A stretch of 64,000 nt of DNA. It comes from Bacillus sp. FJAT-42376 (GTDB lineage: Bacteria > Bacillota > Bacilli > Bacillales > Bacillaceae). Each line of letters starts with the position of its first letter. The stretch's first letter is position 1. Position numbers and translations under genes: made by a program. Shown here piece after piece: positions 8,108-17,468 of this stretch. The notes below the pieces were generated by a model that did no database searches, was not told where the DNA came from, and saw only the letters and a list, made by a program, of their open reading frames with translations. The stretch covers positions 3,038,001 through 3,102,000 of the forward strand of contig NZ_CP033906.1 in NCBI RefSeq assembly GCF_003816055.1, given 5' to 3'.

Positions 8108-8881
8108 TTATCCGAATCGTCCGGAGATGTAATCTTCTGTTTTTTGATTTGCCGGTTTAGAGAACAGAACATCGGTGTCACTGATTTCAACAAGTTCTCC
8201 CATAAGGAAAAATGCTGTTTTATCAGAAACACGGGCTGCCTGCTGCATGTTATGGGTCACGATCACAATCGTGTATTTCTTTTTTAATTCGAGGATAAGT
8301 TCCTCAATTTTCAGCGTGGAGATTGGGTCCAATGCAGATGTCGGTTCATCCATCAGCAATACATTAGGAGTTGTAGCAAGTGCACGGGCAATGCATAATC
8401 TCTGCTGCTGCCCGCCGGATAATCCTAAAGCCCCTGAATGAAGCCGGTCTTTTACTTCGTCCCATAGTGCTACATCTTTTAAGGATTTTTCAACAAGCTC
8501 ATCCAGTTTCTTTTTATTGCGGATTCCATGAATACGGGGGCCATATGCCACATTATCATAGATCGACTGAGGAAACGGATTTCCTTTTTGAAAGACCATC
8601 CCCACATTCTTCCTGAGATCTACCAAATCTATTTTTGAAGTAAGAATGTTTTTATGACCATAATTGATTTCTCCAGACATCCTGACACCCGGAACCATAT
8701 TGATCATTAGATTCAGCGTTTTAATAAAAGTGGATTTTCCGCAGCCTGATGGTCCGATAATAGCCGTTACTTCATTCTCCAGTATGGAGAAATTAATGTT
8801 TTTGAGGGCTTGATTTTCCCCATACCATAAGTTTAGATCTTTCATTTGAAATACTTCTTTAACTTGCGCTGCCGTTGCCAT
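8108..8881 (-). CDS. pstB: Phosphate ABC transporter ATPase PstB (copy 2)
   Basis: 257 aa with a complete ABC set: Walker [10 protein letters not shown] (43-51), FQKGNPF Q-loop, LSGGQQQR signature, Walker [12 protein letters not shown] and THNMQQ switch. The N terminus is the shortest of the three copies. AAGGGGG lies 6 nt before ATG. It follows copy 3 by 11 nt in the same operon, and its stop is followed after 16 nt by the repeat element, so it is probably the last gene of the pstS transcript. Confidence 0.94.
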   Translation of the reverse strand: MATAAQVKEVFQMKDLNLWYGENQALKNINFSILENEVTAIIGPSGCGKSTFIKTLNLMINMVPGVRMSGEINYGHKNILTSKIDLVDLRKNVGMVFQKGNPFPQSIYDNVAYGPRIHGIRNKKKLDELVEKSLKDVALWDEVKDRLHSGALGLSGGQQQRLCIARALATTPNVLLMDEPTSALDPISTLKIEELILELKKKYTIVIVTHNMQQAARVSDKTAFFLMGELVEISDTDVLFSKPANQKTEDYISGRFG

Positions 8882-8892
8882 GATAATCCCCC

Positions 8893-9714
8893 TTATCCAA
8901 ACCTTCCGGTGATGTATTCTTCTGTTTTCTTTTGCGAAGGATTGGTAAAGATTTTTTCAGTCAAATCATACTCCACTAAATCCCCGTTTAAGAAAAACGC
9001 CGTTTTGTCGGAGATTCGTGATGCCTGCTGCATATTATGTGTGACGATTACGATGGAGAACTCTTTTTTTAAATCGATAATCAAATCTTCAACTTTTGCA
9101 TTTGAAATAGGATCTAGGGCTGAAGCCGGCTCATCTAAGAGAAGTACAGTCGGCTTCATTGCGATGGTTCTTGCAATGCAGAGACGCTGTGCCTGTCCGC
9201 CTGAAAGAGCCAGGGCAGATGTATGGAGGCGGTCCTTTACTTCGTCCCATAGAGCTGCCTTTTTAAGGCTTTCTTCTACCGCCTGGTCCAAGTCTTTTTT
9301 GCTTGTCATCCCGTTGAATTTTAAAGCGTGTGTAATGTTGTTGTAAATCGATTTTGGAAATGGATTTGGCTTTTGGAAAACCATTCCGATTTCTTTTCTG
9401 AGTGCAACCGTGTTGATTGCAGGATCGAGTAAATTCACATCTTCATATAAAATGCTGCCTTCACTTCTGGAACCCGGGATTAAATCATTCATGCGGTTTA
9501 TGCTTCTGAGAAAGGTCGATTTACCGCAGCCGGAAGGCCCTATCAGTGCCGTGACGGCATTTTTATTAATATCAAAGCTTACATTGTTTACTGCCCGTTT
9601 TTCACCATAATATATATTTAAATCGGTCACTTTCAGTACCGTTTCCTGTGCGGAAAATGACGTTTCCCGATCTTTATTTTCTTTTAGCGCCTTTACAGCA
9701 GAAATCTGTGCCAC
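8893..9714 (-). CDS. pstB: Phosphate ABC transporter ATPase PstB (copy 3, pstA-proximal)
   Basis: 273 aa. Walker [10 protein letters not shown] (59-67); signature LSGGQAQR and Walker [12 protein letters not shown] differ from the LSGGQQQR / MDEPTSALD of copies 1 and 2, and [13 protein letters not shown] replaces their [13 protein letters not shown]. It is therefore the more divergent paralogue, a situation like the PstBA/PstBB pair of B. subtilis. Start is GTG at 9714 with GGGGTGAT upstream. It follows pstA by 21 nt. Confidence 0.94.
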   Translation of the reverse strand: MAQISAVKALKENKDRETSFSAQETVLKVTDLNIYYGEKRAVNNVSFDINKNAVTALIGPSGCGKSTFLRSINRMNDLIPGSRSEGSILYEDVNLLDPAINTVALRKEIGMVFQKPNPFPKSIYNNITHALKFNGMTSKKDLDQAVEESLKKAALWDEVKDRLHTSALALSGGQAQRLCIARTIAMKPTVLLLDEPASALDPISNAKVEDLIIDLKKEFSIVIVTHNMQQASRISDKTAFFLNGDLVEYDLTEKIFTNPSQKKTEEYITGRFG

Positions 9715-9735
9715 GATTAAATCACCCCGTACTTA

Positions 9736-10623
9736 TTATTTTGTTGCTGTCAGCCTCTTATGGATAAAGCTTCCGAGCCATCTGGCACCCAGGTTAAATA
9801 CAAGAACAGCAATAATAAGGATCGCCGAAGCCCCGTTCGCAATATCCTCCATATCAGGTATGATCCCCTGGGTTAGAACTGCATAGATATGAACGGCCAG
9901 CGTTTCTGCAGGTCTCATCACATTGAGAGGTGATGTGTCTGAAAATGGATTCCAATTGGCATAGTCCAGTCTTGGTGTTGTCAAACCTGCAGTAAATAAC
10001 AGAGCTGCTGCTTCACCAAATACACGGCCTGAGGCCAAAATGGCACCAGTCAGAATAGATGGGAAAGCGGAAGGAATTAAAACGGTTTTAATCGTATGCC
10101 ACTTTGTCACTCCAAGAGCCAGGCTTGCTTCCTTCTGATCACGGGGAACGGATCGCATCGCATCTTCTGTTACACGTACCATGACAGGAAGATTAAAGAC
10201 GGTAAGGGCAAGAGCTCCCCCTATAATCGTATATCCCCAGCCGGTTAAGTTTACAAACATAAGCAAACCAAACATCCCGATTACGATAGATGGAAGGGAT
10301 GCAAGTACTTCGATACATGTACGGATAAAATCCGTTAAACGGCCTGGACGGGCATATTCAGCCATGTAAATTCCGCCGCCTACTCCAAGAGGAACAGTAA
10401 AAATCATTGTAATCAGCAAGATGTAAAAAGAGTTGAAGAGCTGATCTCTGACGCCTCCGCCTTCACGAAAAGAACTTGAAATAGTCGTTATGAAATCAAG
10501 GCTCAACTTGCTGAAGCCGTTAAAAATAATGTATGAAAATAATCCAACAAGAAGGAGAACAATAATTGACGCAATGGCGACAAAAACACCAGTAGCTATT
10601 CGGTCTGCAACTTTGCTATTCAT
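9736..10623 (-). CDS. pstA: Phosphate ABC transporter permease PstA
   Basis: 295 aa integral membrane permease, about six membrane helices, with the cytoplasmic EAA-type loop (EASLALGVTKWHTIKTVLIPSA) that docks the ATPase. Motif VPLGVGGGIYMAEYA is typical of PstA. AGGAGGAAGATTTA precedes ATG, and the start overlaps the pstC stop by one base. Forms the translocation pore with PstC for high-affinity phosphate uptake. Confidence 0.95.
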   Translation of the reverse strand: MNSKVADRIATGVFVAIASIIVLLLVGLFSYIIFNGFSKLSLDFITTISSSFREGGGVRDQLFNSFYILLITMIFTVPLGVGGGIYMAEYARPGRLTDFIRTCIEVLASLPSIVIGMFGLLMFVNLTGWGYTIIGGALALTVFNLPVMVRVTEDAMRSVPRDQKEASLALGVTKWHTIKTVLIPSAFPSILTGAILASGRVFGEAAALLFTAGLTTPRLDYANWNPFSDTSPLNVMRPAETLAVHIYAVLTQGIIPDMEDIANGASAILIIAVLVFNLGARWLGSFIHKRLTATK

Positions 10624-11543
10624 TAAATCTTCCTCCTAGATGACAGGTAACGAATTAGAATGATAAACAGGAATGACATGACAAGAAGAATCAGTCCCAT
10701 TGACCATAATGCATTGTTATCAACACTTCCGTTTGTTGTATGACCCATGTTAAGGGTAATGATCGTCGTTAAAGTAGCGGAAGCATCAAGCAGGCTGTCT
10801 GGAAGTGCTCTCACATTCCCGATCACCATTTGAACGGCCAATGCTTCACCGAATGCACGGGCCATTCCCAAAACTACAGCTGTAAGAAGGGTAGGAAGAG
10901 CTGCCGGAATCAATACTTTTCTAATGGTTTGCCATCTTGTGGCACCAAGCGCGTAGGAACCTTCACGCAAATTTTTAGGCAGTGAACTCATTGCATCTGT
11001 TGCAATAGTCGTAATCGTAGGGAGAATCATAACAGACAGAACGATCGTCCCCGCCAATAAGCTATTTCCTGTTCCTCCAAATGTGTTTCTGATAAAAGGT
11101 ACAAGCACTGTAAGTCCTATGAATCCATAAACAACCGATGGAATACCTACCAGAAGTTCAACTACAGGCTGTAAAAATTTTCTTCCCCAGGAAGGAGCGA
11201 TTTCAGTCATGAAAATAGCACTTCCTATACCAAGAGGAGCAGCAATTAAGGCTGAAAGAATGGTTACAGCGAATGATCCGAAGATAAATGGCAGAGCGCC
11301 ATATTTCTCTTCAGACGGATTCCAGTCAGAGCTGGTTAAGAACTCAATGAGACTTACACCATTGCTTGTAAACGACTGAATCCCCTTCGTGCCAAGGAAA
11401 ATTGTGATTGCGATTGTCGCAGTAATCATAATCAGAGCACAAATCGTAACAAGGAGCCTTCCTCGAACTTCATCCTTTTTTCTGTTTTTACTTGAACTAA
11501 TTAATCTCTCTCTAGCTGACATTTCAATCTTTTTTTCCATCAT
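10623..11543 (-). CDS. pstC: Phosphate ABC transporter permease PstC
   Basis: 306 aa, six membrane helices after a ~27-residue charged cytoplasmic N terminus. EAA loop REGSYALGATRWQTIRKVLI and the PLGIGSAIFMTEIAP segment identify PstC. Two adjacent ATGs are possible starts; AGGAG lies 5 and 8 nt upstream of them. Separated from pstS by 86 nt that contain a stem-loop (11568-11596), likely lowering expression relative to pstS. Confidence 0.95.
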   Translation of the reverse strand: MMEKKIEMSARERLISSSKNRKKDEVRGRLLVTICALIMITATIAITIFLGTKGIQSFTSNGVSLIEFLTSSDWNPSEEKYGALPFIFGSFAVTILSALIAAPLGIGSAIFMTEIAPSWGRKFLQPVVELLVGIPSVVYGFIGLTVLVPFIRNTFGGTGNSLLAGTIVLSVMILPTITTIATDAMSSLPKNLREGSYALGATRWQTIRKVLIPAALPTLLTAVVLGMARAFGEALAVQMVIGNVRALPDSLLDASATLTTIITLNMGHTTNGSVDNNALWSMGLILLVMSFLFIILIRYLSSRRKI

Positions 11544-11567
11544 TTACACTCCTAATAACGTCATAAT

Positions 11568-11596
11568 AGGGTAAATGCCTGTACGGCACTTACCCT
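11568..11596 (-). promoter_or_regulatory. Intercistronic stem-loop between pstS and pstC
   Basis: Twelve-base arms (AGGGTAAGTGCC / GGCATTTACCCT on the minus strand) close a 5-base loop with one wobble pair. No T-run follows, so it is more likely an mRNA-stabilising or processing element protecting pstS mRNA than a full terminator. Confidence 0.65.
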
Positions 11597-11629
11597 AACT
11601 TTATAAAAGCTACGTTACTTAGATTTAAA

Positions 11630-12547
11630 TTATAGGTCTTTAATTTTTCCTTCTGCGTCGCGTTCTACTTTCATATCTGTAACAGGGATGTATCCTTGTT
11701 CAGGAAGTAGTTTTGTTTGAACTTCTTCGCTCATCATGTAATCGATGAATGTTTTAGCAAGTCCAGTGGCTTCGCCTTTTGTATAAGAATGCTCATAAGC
11801 CCAGATTGGGAATTCGCCAGTTGTTACTTTTTCGTCAGTAGCTTCTACACCATCGATAGACATTGGAGTTACTTTATCGTCAGTGAAGTAAGAGAATGCA
11901 AGGTATCCTACAGCACCTGGAGTTTCGCTGATGATTTTCTTAACTGTGTTAGAAGAGTCTTCAGTGATTCCTTCAGCCGTTTTACCATTGTCAAGAGCGT
12001 ATTTAGTGAATGTAGCACGAGTACCTGAAGAATCAGGACGGTTTACAAGAGTGATTTTCTGGTCTTTTCCGCCAAGATCTTTCCAGTTAGTGATTTCGCC
12101 GGCAAATACTTTTTTAAGATCATCTTTGCTGATATCTTTTACGCCAGCATCTGGGTTAACAGCAGCTGTCATACCTACTACAGCAATTTTATGGTCAACA
12201 AGGTCTTTAAATTTTTCTTTGTCTTTTTCTTCAGCAAAAACATCAGAGTTACCGATTTGAACAGCGCCTTCAGCTACTTGAGAAAGTCCTGTACCAGAAC
12301 CTCCGGCTTGAACTTGAACGTCAGCCTTTGTGTTTTCTGCCATGAACTGTTCTGCCGCTGCTGCAACTAGAGGCTGCATAGCAGATGAACCGGATGCTAC
12401 TAGGCTTCCTTCAGCTTCTGCTGCTTCTTCTTTTTTAGTATCTCCGCCGTTCGTACCTTCTTTTGAAGTGTTTCCTCCGCAGGCTGCTGCGAAAACAACT
12501 AAAGCAGACATGATAAGGAATAGAGCTAAGTGTTTAGCTTTCTTCAT
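11630..12547 (-). CDS. pstS: Phosphate-binding lipoprotein PstS
   Basis: 305 aa. Lipoprotein signal: MKKAKHLALFLIMSALVV followed by the lipobox AAAC with Cys 23, so it is anchored to the outer face of the membrane. A short acidic linker leads into the periplasmic-binding-protein fold with GSGTGL and the phosphate-contact stretch NRPDSSGTRATF. First gene of the pst operon; AGGGGG lies 9 nt before ATG and a four-hexamer Pho box is upstream, so strong induction by PhoP under phosphate starvation is expected. Confidence 0.96.
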   Translation of the reverse strand: MKKAKHLALFLIMSALVVFAAACGGNTSKEGTNGGDTKKEEAAEAEGSLVASGSSAMQPLVAAAAEQFMAENTKADVQVQAGGSGTGLSQVAEGAVQIGNSDVFAEEKDKEKFKDLVDHKIAVVGMTAAVNPDAGVKDISKDDLKKVFAGEITNWKDLGGKDQKITLVNRPDSSGTRATFTKYALDNGKTAEGITEDSSNTVKKIISETPGAVGYLAFSYFTDDKVTPMSIDGVEATDEKVTTGEFPIWAYEHSYTKGEATGLAKTFIDYMMSEEVQTKLLPEQGYIPVTDMKVERDAEGKIKDL

Positions 12548-12596
12548 TTGCTAGTTCCCCCTAATATTTTTGTGGTGTTTTTGTCCTACGTGAATA

Positions 12597-12650
12597 AGAA
12601 TACCGTTCCACTGTTAACTTAGTTTTAACCAAATGTTAAGGTTTTGTAAA
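12597..12650 (-). promoter_or_regulatory. PhoP-dependent promoter of pstS (four-hexamer Pho box plus -10)
   Basis: Reading toward pstS, hexamers TTTACA, TTAACA, TTAAAA and TTAACA occupy 12650-12645, 12639-12634, 12628-12623 and 12617-12612: all spacers are exactly 5 nt. A -10-like TATTCT (12602-12597) follows after 9 nt. There is no good -35 hexamer, as expected for a PhoP-activated promoter. Confidence 0.88.
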
Positions 12651-12700
12651 TTTGTGATGCTATTTGTCGGTTTTTAGGATGTGAAGGCCCATTTTTTCTC

Positions 12701-12731
12701 AAAAAAAGAGCACTCTTGATTGAGTGCTTTT
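12701..12731 (-). terminator. Intrinsic terminator after pbpA
   Basis: Stem AGCACTC / GAGTGCT with a 6-nt loop, then CTTTTTTT on the minus strand, 23 nt after the pbpA stop. It isolates pbpA from the pst promoter just downstream. Confidence 0.85.
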
Positions 12732-12754
12732 ATTATGGCAATAGGACTTGAAAA

Positions 12755-14890
12755 TTATTCAATCTCTTCACTGACTGCCCTTTGCTGAATTTTTTCCATA
12801 TTCTTTTGATCCAAATGCTCTTCCTCATGCTTCGATTTTAGTTCATAATACTTATCCATTATTCTCCTGCTGATCGTCTTGTTGATCGGATGGGAATTGG
12901 AGCTCTTATCATATGCCCACGGAACTACGACCGCAAAGGCAATTTCAGGGTTATTGCTCGGTGCGTACCCTACCATTGTCAGGTTATAGACAGGAGAGAG
13001 AAACTTACTTTTTACAGGACCGTCATAAAAGGCCTGGGCCGTCCCTGTTTTTCCGGCTGGCTGATAATCTGCCCCCATAAAGTAAGGATAGCCGGTTCCC
13101 CCTTTTTCCTGCATGACCTGCCGGAAGCCTTCCTGAACTCTTTGAATCTGGCTTGGCTTCATTTCCAGCTTGTTCAGAATTTCAGGTTTTGCTGATTGGA
13201 CGACAGGACCTAATCCTTCGCCGGGAGCAGGTTCCCTGATTTCTCTTACCATCTGCGGCTTCATCCGATAGCCTCCATTGGCAATCGTTGAGACGTACTG
13301 GGCCATTTGCAGAGGTGTATAGGTGTCATATTGTCCGATTGATAAATCGAGCAGCAGCCCGGGTGTCACGCTGGATCCTTTAAATCCGGATGCTTCGTTC
13401 GGCAGATCAATACCGGTTGGAACCCCTAAACCGAACTGGCTATAATAATTCCGGAGAACGTTAAATGTTCCGGTATCAAGCGGGAGCGAGCCATTTTTCT
13501 TATATTTGCCTCCGGCCATTTCGATGGCCGTTTTAAACATATACACGTTGGAAGATCGTTTCAATGCTTCAAGATCATTGATCATGCCCATCGTTTCGTG
13601 TGATTTTTTTGGAGGCGACCCTTTTATGTAAAGTGGTTCATCGTTAAACATCTGTCCTGGTTTAATAGCACCGGACTGATAGCCTGAGAGCACGGTGGCG
13701 CCTTTAACGGCAGATCCCATTGTATAGGAAGAAGTCATAGCGCCAAGCGAGAAATCCTTCATTTTCTGCACGCCGCTTTTATCCTTCACAATTTGCTTAC
13801 CGGCCATTGAGAGAACTTCACCGTTTCTTGGGTCAATCATTACGGCAAATGCGCGGTCTAAAAGCTCCGTTCCCTTTTCTTTTTTAGCTGTCTGAAGCTC
13901 TTCTTCGATAATTTTTTCCACTTCCTGCTGCAGTTCGATATCCAAAGTCAAAATCAGGTCTTTACCGCTTTTTCCTTCCGAAACAATTTGGGTATTCAGG
14001 ATATTCCCTTCTGCATCGGTGATATTTTTAGCTCTCGCTTTTTCACCCTGGAGAACATCCTCGTATTCCATTTCGAGATAGCTCGTCCCTACACGGTCAT
14101 TCAGGCTGTACCCTTTTGCCAGAAACGTATCCCTCTGTTCTTTTGGTATGCCCTGTTCCGGGGATGAAATGCTGCCGATCATGGTTCTGAGCATAGATCC
14201 ATATGGATATTTCCTTTCCCAGTCAGCCGTAATATTGACTCCGGGAAGATCCTGAAGATGTTCACTTACCGTAGCTACTTCTTTTGGAGTGACATCTTTA
14301 TTTTTGATAATCTGAGGCGTCATCGAGTACCCTGCATCCATCTGTCTCTTTATAGCGAGAATTTCAAGCTCTTGTTTAGAGATTTCAGCGAGGTCCTTCT
14401 TTGTAATCCGGTCAAGCTGGAGATCATACAGCTGTTCTTCCGGAATCTCCCCGTTTTCTGCCTTTTGTTTATCCTTACCGGTTATTTTCTTCTTTGCCTC
14501 ATCAGGCCGGGTCATAATCCAATAATCTTTTAAGTCCCTCTCTGTTACCTTATCTGTTTTCTGTTCAATCATTCGCGCAAGGGATTTTGCAACAGCAAGC
14601 CGTTCATCTTGGCTCGTGCCGGGAGATCTCGTATATGTAATCGCATTCAGCGGCTCATTGTCCACGATTGCAGAGTAGTTGCGATCGTACATTTTTCCTC
14701 TCGGAACCGTTGAACTGACATCTGCTTCCTCTTTCCTGTCCAGATCTTTTTGGTAATCCTGACCATATACAATCTGAACAATTCCCAGTCTGAGAACGAT
14801 TCCGCAAAAAATAAGAAAGACCACCAGGAAAAGAACATTTAACCGGCCCGGCAAAAACCTTCGTCTTCTGCTTTTTTTATCTCTCGTCAT
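12755..14890 (-). CDS. pbpA: Class B penicillin-binding protein (PbpA/PBP2-type transpeptidase)
   Basis: 711 aa. Short cytoplasmic basic N terminus, one membrane anchor (~17-40), dimerisation domain, then a transpeptidase with SxxK as SAVK (393-396), SxN as SSN (446-448) and KTGT (614-617). It cross-links peptidoglycan during side-wall elongation; in B. subtilis PbpA and PbpH share this role in rod-shape maintenance. The charged C-terminal ~35 residues extend beyond the catalytic fold. Located between pst and yqgE as in B. subtilis. Confidence 0.93.
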   Translation of the reverse strand: MTRDKKSRRRRFLPGRLNVLFLVVFLIFCGIVLRLGIVQIVYGQDYQKDLDRKEEADVSSTVPRGKMYDRNYSAIVDNEPLNAITYTRSPGTSQDERLAVAKSLARMIEQKTDKVTERDLKDYWIMTRPDEAKKKITGKDKQKAENGEIPEEQLYDLQLDRITKKDLAEISKQELEILAIKRQMDAGYSMTPQIIKNKDVTPKEVATVSEHLQDLPGVNITADWERKYPYGSMLRTMIGSISSPEQGIPKEQRDTFLAKGYSLNDRVGTSYLEMEYEDVLQGEKARAKNITDAEGNILNTQIVSEGKSGKDLILTLDIELQQEVEKIIEEELQTAKKEKGTELLDRAFAVMIDPRNGEVLSMAGKQIVKDKSGVQKMKDFSLGAMTSSYTMGSAVKGATVLSGYQSGAIKPGQMFNDEPLYIKGSPPKKSHETMGMINDLEALKRSSNVYMFKTAIEMAGGKYKKNGSLPLDTGTFNVLRNYYSQFGLGVPTGIDLPNEASGFKGSSVTPGLLLDLSIGQYDTYTPLQMAQYVSTIANGGYRMKPQMVREIREPAPGEGLGPVVQSAKPEILNKLEMKPSQIQRVQEGFRQVMQEKGGTGYPYFMGADYQPAGKTGTAQAFYDGPVKSKFLSPVYNLTMVGYAPSNNPEIAFAVVVPWAYDKSSNSHPINKTISRRIMDKYYELKSKHEEEHLDQKNMEKIQQRAVSEEIE

Positions 14891-14930
14891 TTGGCACCGC
14901 CTTTACTCTTTTTCTTAAATGAAGAAAGAA

Positions 14931-15182
14931 GGGGCTGTCCGTAAAGTAACTTTTAGATGTTCCGCTTGCGACGAAACCCAAATTAATTTGCGCTGATTTC
15001 CGCTGCAGGATTCCCTCATCCAGAAGCAGCCGCTGAGCCTTCTCAAGTTCAGAGTCTAACCCTGCCAGAGGAGTGTCCCCCTTCAGCTTCAGTCAGCCAG
15101 TCACACATTTCAAACGAAAACAGGGAAACGCCGGGAATGCGTCGCCCTGTTTTAAGTGAATGAGACTTTTTAGACAGCTCCA
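14931..15182. repeat. Second type of MITE-like element with terminal inverted repeats
   Basis: The ends GGGGCTGTCCGTAAAGT and (reverse complement of the right end) GGAGCTGTCTAAAAAGTC are imperfect inverted repeats of ~17 bp. Near the right end a hairpin AAAACAGGG ... CCCTGTTTT (15117-15153) could terminate transcription. The segment ~14991-15100 (GCTGATTTCCGCTGCAGG ... CAGCTTCAGTCAGCCAG) looks like a decayed copy of the inner repeat of elements A and B. No coding potential. It fills most of the yqgE-pbpA gap. Confidence 0.65.
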
Positions 15183-15255
15183 TAATTATTGTATTCTTTT
15201 TTTACTGTCATTTCTATAATGGTGTCCGTTTGTTACAAAATTGTAAGGAATCCGA

Positions 15256-16548
15256 TTAAGTTCCGTTTTCTCCATCCATCAGGTTCGATTCTGCAGCAAG
15301 AAGTTCCCCATCTTCCTTATTAATGGAAACGGACGGTTCAGGGAGATGAATTTTTCGCACAAATAAATAAATGAACGCATGCCCTGCCCCTATAACCGCA
15401 AGAAAAACAGGAAGGGCGGTCTTAACATTCAATTGGCTCACTACTATAATGAAACCCAGTAAAGAGACTACTCTTCCGGCATTCAGAAATATTTCCCTTA
15501 CTACAATATATTCGACCCTTGCCACTGCAGCATTCCATGCTCTTCCTATTACATCATAGGTAATGGATACATACGGAACGAGAAGCATGGGATACGCAAT
15601 TGCGATACAAACCGCATAAATCAGAAGGTTCAGATAGGACATCTTAAAAAGGATAATGAATATAGAGGAGTAAAGCAAAAGACCGCCGAGTAAAATAGCC
15701 TTCTTCCGGACTCTTTTTGTAATAATCCGGGATGCGGCGTAATAAGCAAGAAAAGCTACCGCGGAGTTAATCATCCCAAATGTGCCTAAAGCAAGTTCGC
15801 TGCCGGTGGTGATAAAGACGAAGACACCAATAACAAATATAAACGTTCCTTCACGGAGTCCCTGAAAGAAATGGGCTCCTGTAATCAGCTTCCAGTTCGG
15901 ATCATTTTTCCTCTCCTGAAAAACCTTTTTGATGACATATTGTCCATGAGAAGGTCTTCTCTTCAGCAAAAAACTCATCCCCACAGCACAGGCAAATAGG
16001 ACAAGTGAAATAGCGAAAATAACATTATAGCCTTTGTTTCCCGCAAAAAAGGAGATAACAAGCCCTGCTGCAATAGGGCCAATCATGCCGGCCGAGGATG
16101 TTAAGATCCCTAAAAACCCATTAAAAAAATCTCTCGTTTCAGGCTCTGTAATTTCGAACGTTAATACATTAAAAGCCAGCCAGTAAAAACCGTAGCCGAT
16201 CCCAAGCATTGCCCCCATCAGAACAATAAACTGATTGGCATGGCTTCCGATAATCAGGACGAGGATATAAAATACGGACAGGAACAGGACTCCAAGACGA
16301 AGAACGATGACACGGTCAATTTTTTTCGCCCATCTTCCCGCCAGAATAAAGGTAAGTGGCTGCATAACGACAATGGATAGATTGTAAACACCGAGATCAG
16401 CCAGTTTACCGGTCTGTTTCCAGAGGTACACATTCACAAAGGAGTTCGATAATGCAATACTGAGGGAATAGAGCCCCCCTATTGTAAGAAGCAGGAGCAA
16501 ATCTTTATTAATTTCTATGTTCCCGATGAGTTTTTGCAGTTTAGCCAT
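15256..16548 (-). CDS. yqgE: MFS transporter (YqgE)
   Basis: 430 aa with about 12 membrane helices and the MFS cytoplasmic loop after helix 2 (GRWAKKIDRVIVLRLG). A 30-residue hydrophilic tail follows the last helix. Position between sodA and pbpA and identical length fit B. subtilis yqgE. Substrate is unknown; drug or small-metabolite efflux is possible but not shown. The sodA terminator lies just upstream, so it needs its own promoter, which I did not identify with confidence. Confidence 0.85.
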   Translation of the reverse strand: MAKLQKLIGNIEINKDLLLLLTIGGLYSLSIALSNSFVNVYLWKQTGKLADLGVYNLSIVVMQPLTFILAGRWAKKIDRVIVLRLGVLFLSVFYILVLIIGSHANQFIVLMGAMLGIGYGFYWLAFNVLTFEITEPETRDFFNGFLGILTSSAGMIGPIAAGLVISFFAGNKGYNVIFAISLVLFACAVGMSFLLKRRPSHGQYVIKKVFQERKNDPNWKLITGAHFFQGLREGTFIFVIGVFVFITTGSELALGTFGMINSAVAFLAYYAASRIITKRVRKKAILLGGLLLYSSIFIILFKMSYLNLLIYAVCIAIAYPMLLVPYVSITYDVIGRAWNAAVARVEYIVVREIFLNAGRVVSLLGFIIVVSQLNVKTALPVFLAVIGAGHAFIYLFVRKIHLPEPSVSINKEDGELLAAESNLMDGENGT

Positions 16549-16663
16549 AGCAAAACTTCCTTTCTGTCTCGTACTAGTTTGGCACGAAGGAAAGGAGTTA
16601 TGTATTTAAAAACAAATCGGTTTTTGCTGTGCATTAATGAATAGACCTGCTGCCTCCGGCAGA

Positions 16664-16699
16664 CAAAAAAAGAAGCGGGGAAATTTCCCGCTTCTTTTA
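16664..16699 (-). terminator. Intrinsic terminator after sodA
   Basis: Stem AGAAGCGGG / CCCGCTTCT with T-run TTTTTTTGT on the minus strand, directly after the sodA stop. Confidence 0.88.
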
Positions 16700-16705
16700 T
16701 GCTTC

Positions 16706-17314
16706 TTATTTGGCTGCTTCGTAGCGTTTAGAAACCTCATCCCAGTTTACAACATTCCAGAAGGAATTGATGTAATCAGGACGGCGGTTTTGATAATTCA
16801 AGTAGTAGGCATGCTCCCAAACATCAAGACCAAGAACCGGAGTTTTGCCCTCCATAAGAGGTGAATCCTGGTTAGGTGTGCTTGTCACTTCCAATTCGCC
16901 GTTGTTCACAACAAGCCAAGCCCATCCTGAACCGAAACGGGTTGTTGCCGCTTTTGCGAATTCTTCTTTGAAAGCGTCAAATCCGCCAAACTTGCTGCTG
17001 ATTGCATCTGCAAGAGCGCCTGAAGGTTGTCCTCCGCCATTTGGAGAAAGGATTTGCCAGAAGAAAGAGTGGTTAGAGTGACCGCCGCCGTTGTTGCGGA
17101 CAGCTGTTCTTTTTTCTTCAGGAATTGCATCCAGATTGGAGATTAGCTCGTCAATGCTCTTACCTGAAAGGTCTTCATGTCCTTCAAGTGCAGCATTCAC
17201 ATTTGTTACATACGTATTGTGATGTTTCGTGTGGTGAATGTTCATTGTTTCCTTATCGATATGAGGCTCAAGTGCATCATAAGCATAAGGCAGTTGCGGA
17301 AGTTCGTAAGCCAT
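16706..17314 (-). CDS. sodA: Manganese superoxide dismutase
   Basis: 202 aa cytoplasmic Fe/Mn superoxide dismutase. Metal ligands His27, His82, Asp164 and His168 are all present ([22 protein letters not shown]). Gly77-Gly78 with GGGQP further on fits the Mn-type. It converts superoxide to peroxide and oxygen. AAGGAGGAG precedes ATG. Monocistronic: a sigma-A promoter at 17382-17410 and a terminator just after the stop. Confidence 0.96.
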   Translation of the reverse strand: MAYELPQLPYAYDALEPHIDKETMNIHHTKHHNTYVTNVNAALEGHEDLSGKSIDELISNLDAIPEEKRTAVRNNGGGHSNHSFFWQILSPNGGGQPSGALADAISSKFGGFDAFKEEFAKAATTRFGSGWAWLVVNNGELEVTSTPNQDSPLMEGKTPVLGLDVWEHAYYLNYQNRRPDYINSFWNVVNWDEVSKRYEAAK

Positions 17315-17381
17315 TTAAATCTCCTCCTTGAAATAGTATGTATTGCCAAGCTAGGGATAAAACCTTTAGCTTTCTGGAATC

Positions 17382-17410
17382 AGCGTACCAAATTTAATGA
17401 AATGTTTCAA
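17382..17410 (-). promoter_or_regulatory. Sigma-A promoter of sodA
   Basis: TTGAAA (17410-17405) and TACGCT (17387-17382) on the minus strand, 17-nt spacer, 67 nt before the start codon. Confidence 0.6.
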
Positions 17411-17468
17411 TGAATTTGATTGGGTGATGATACCGCTGCCACCATCATTATGCAGCCCGCCATTCTCA

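Noticed and set aside
4852..9714. Triple pstB as an assembly or very recent tandem duplication artefact
   Set aside because: The three proteins differ clearly in the signature, Walker B and N-terminal regions and are of different lengths.
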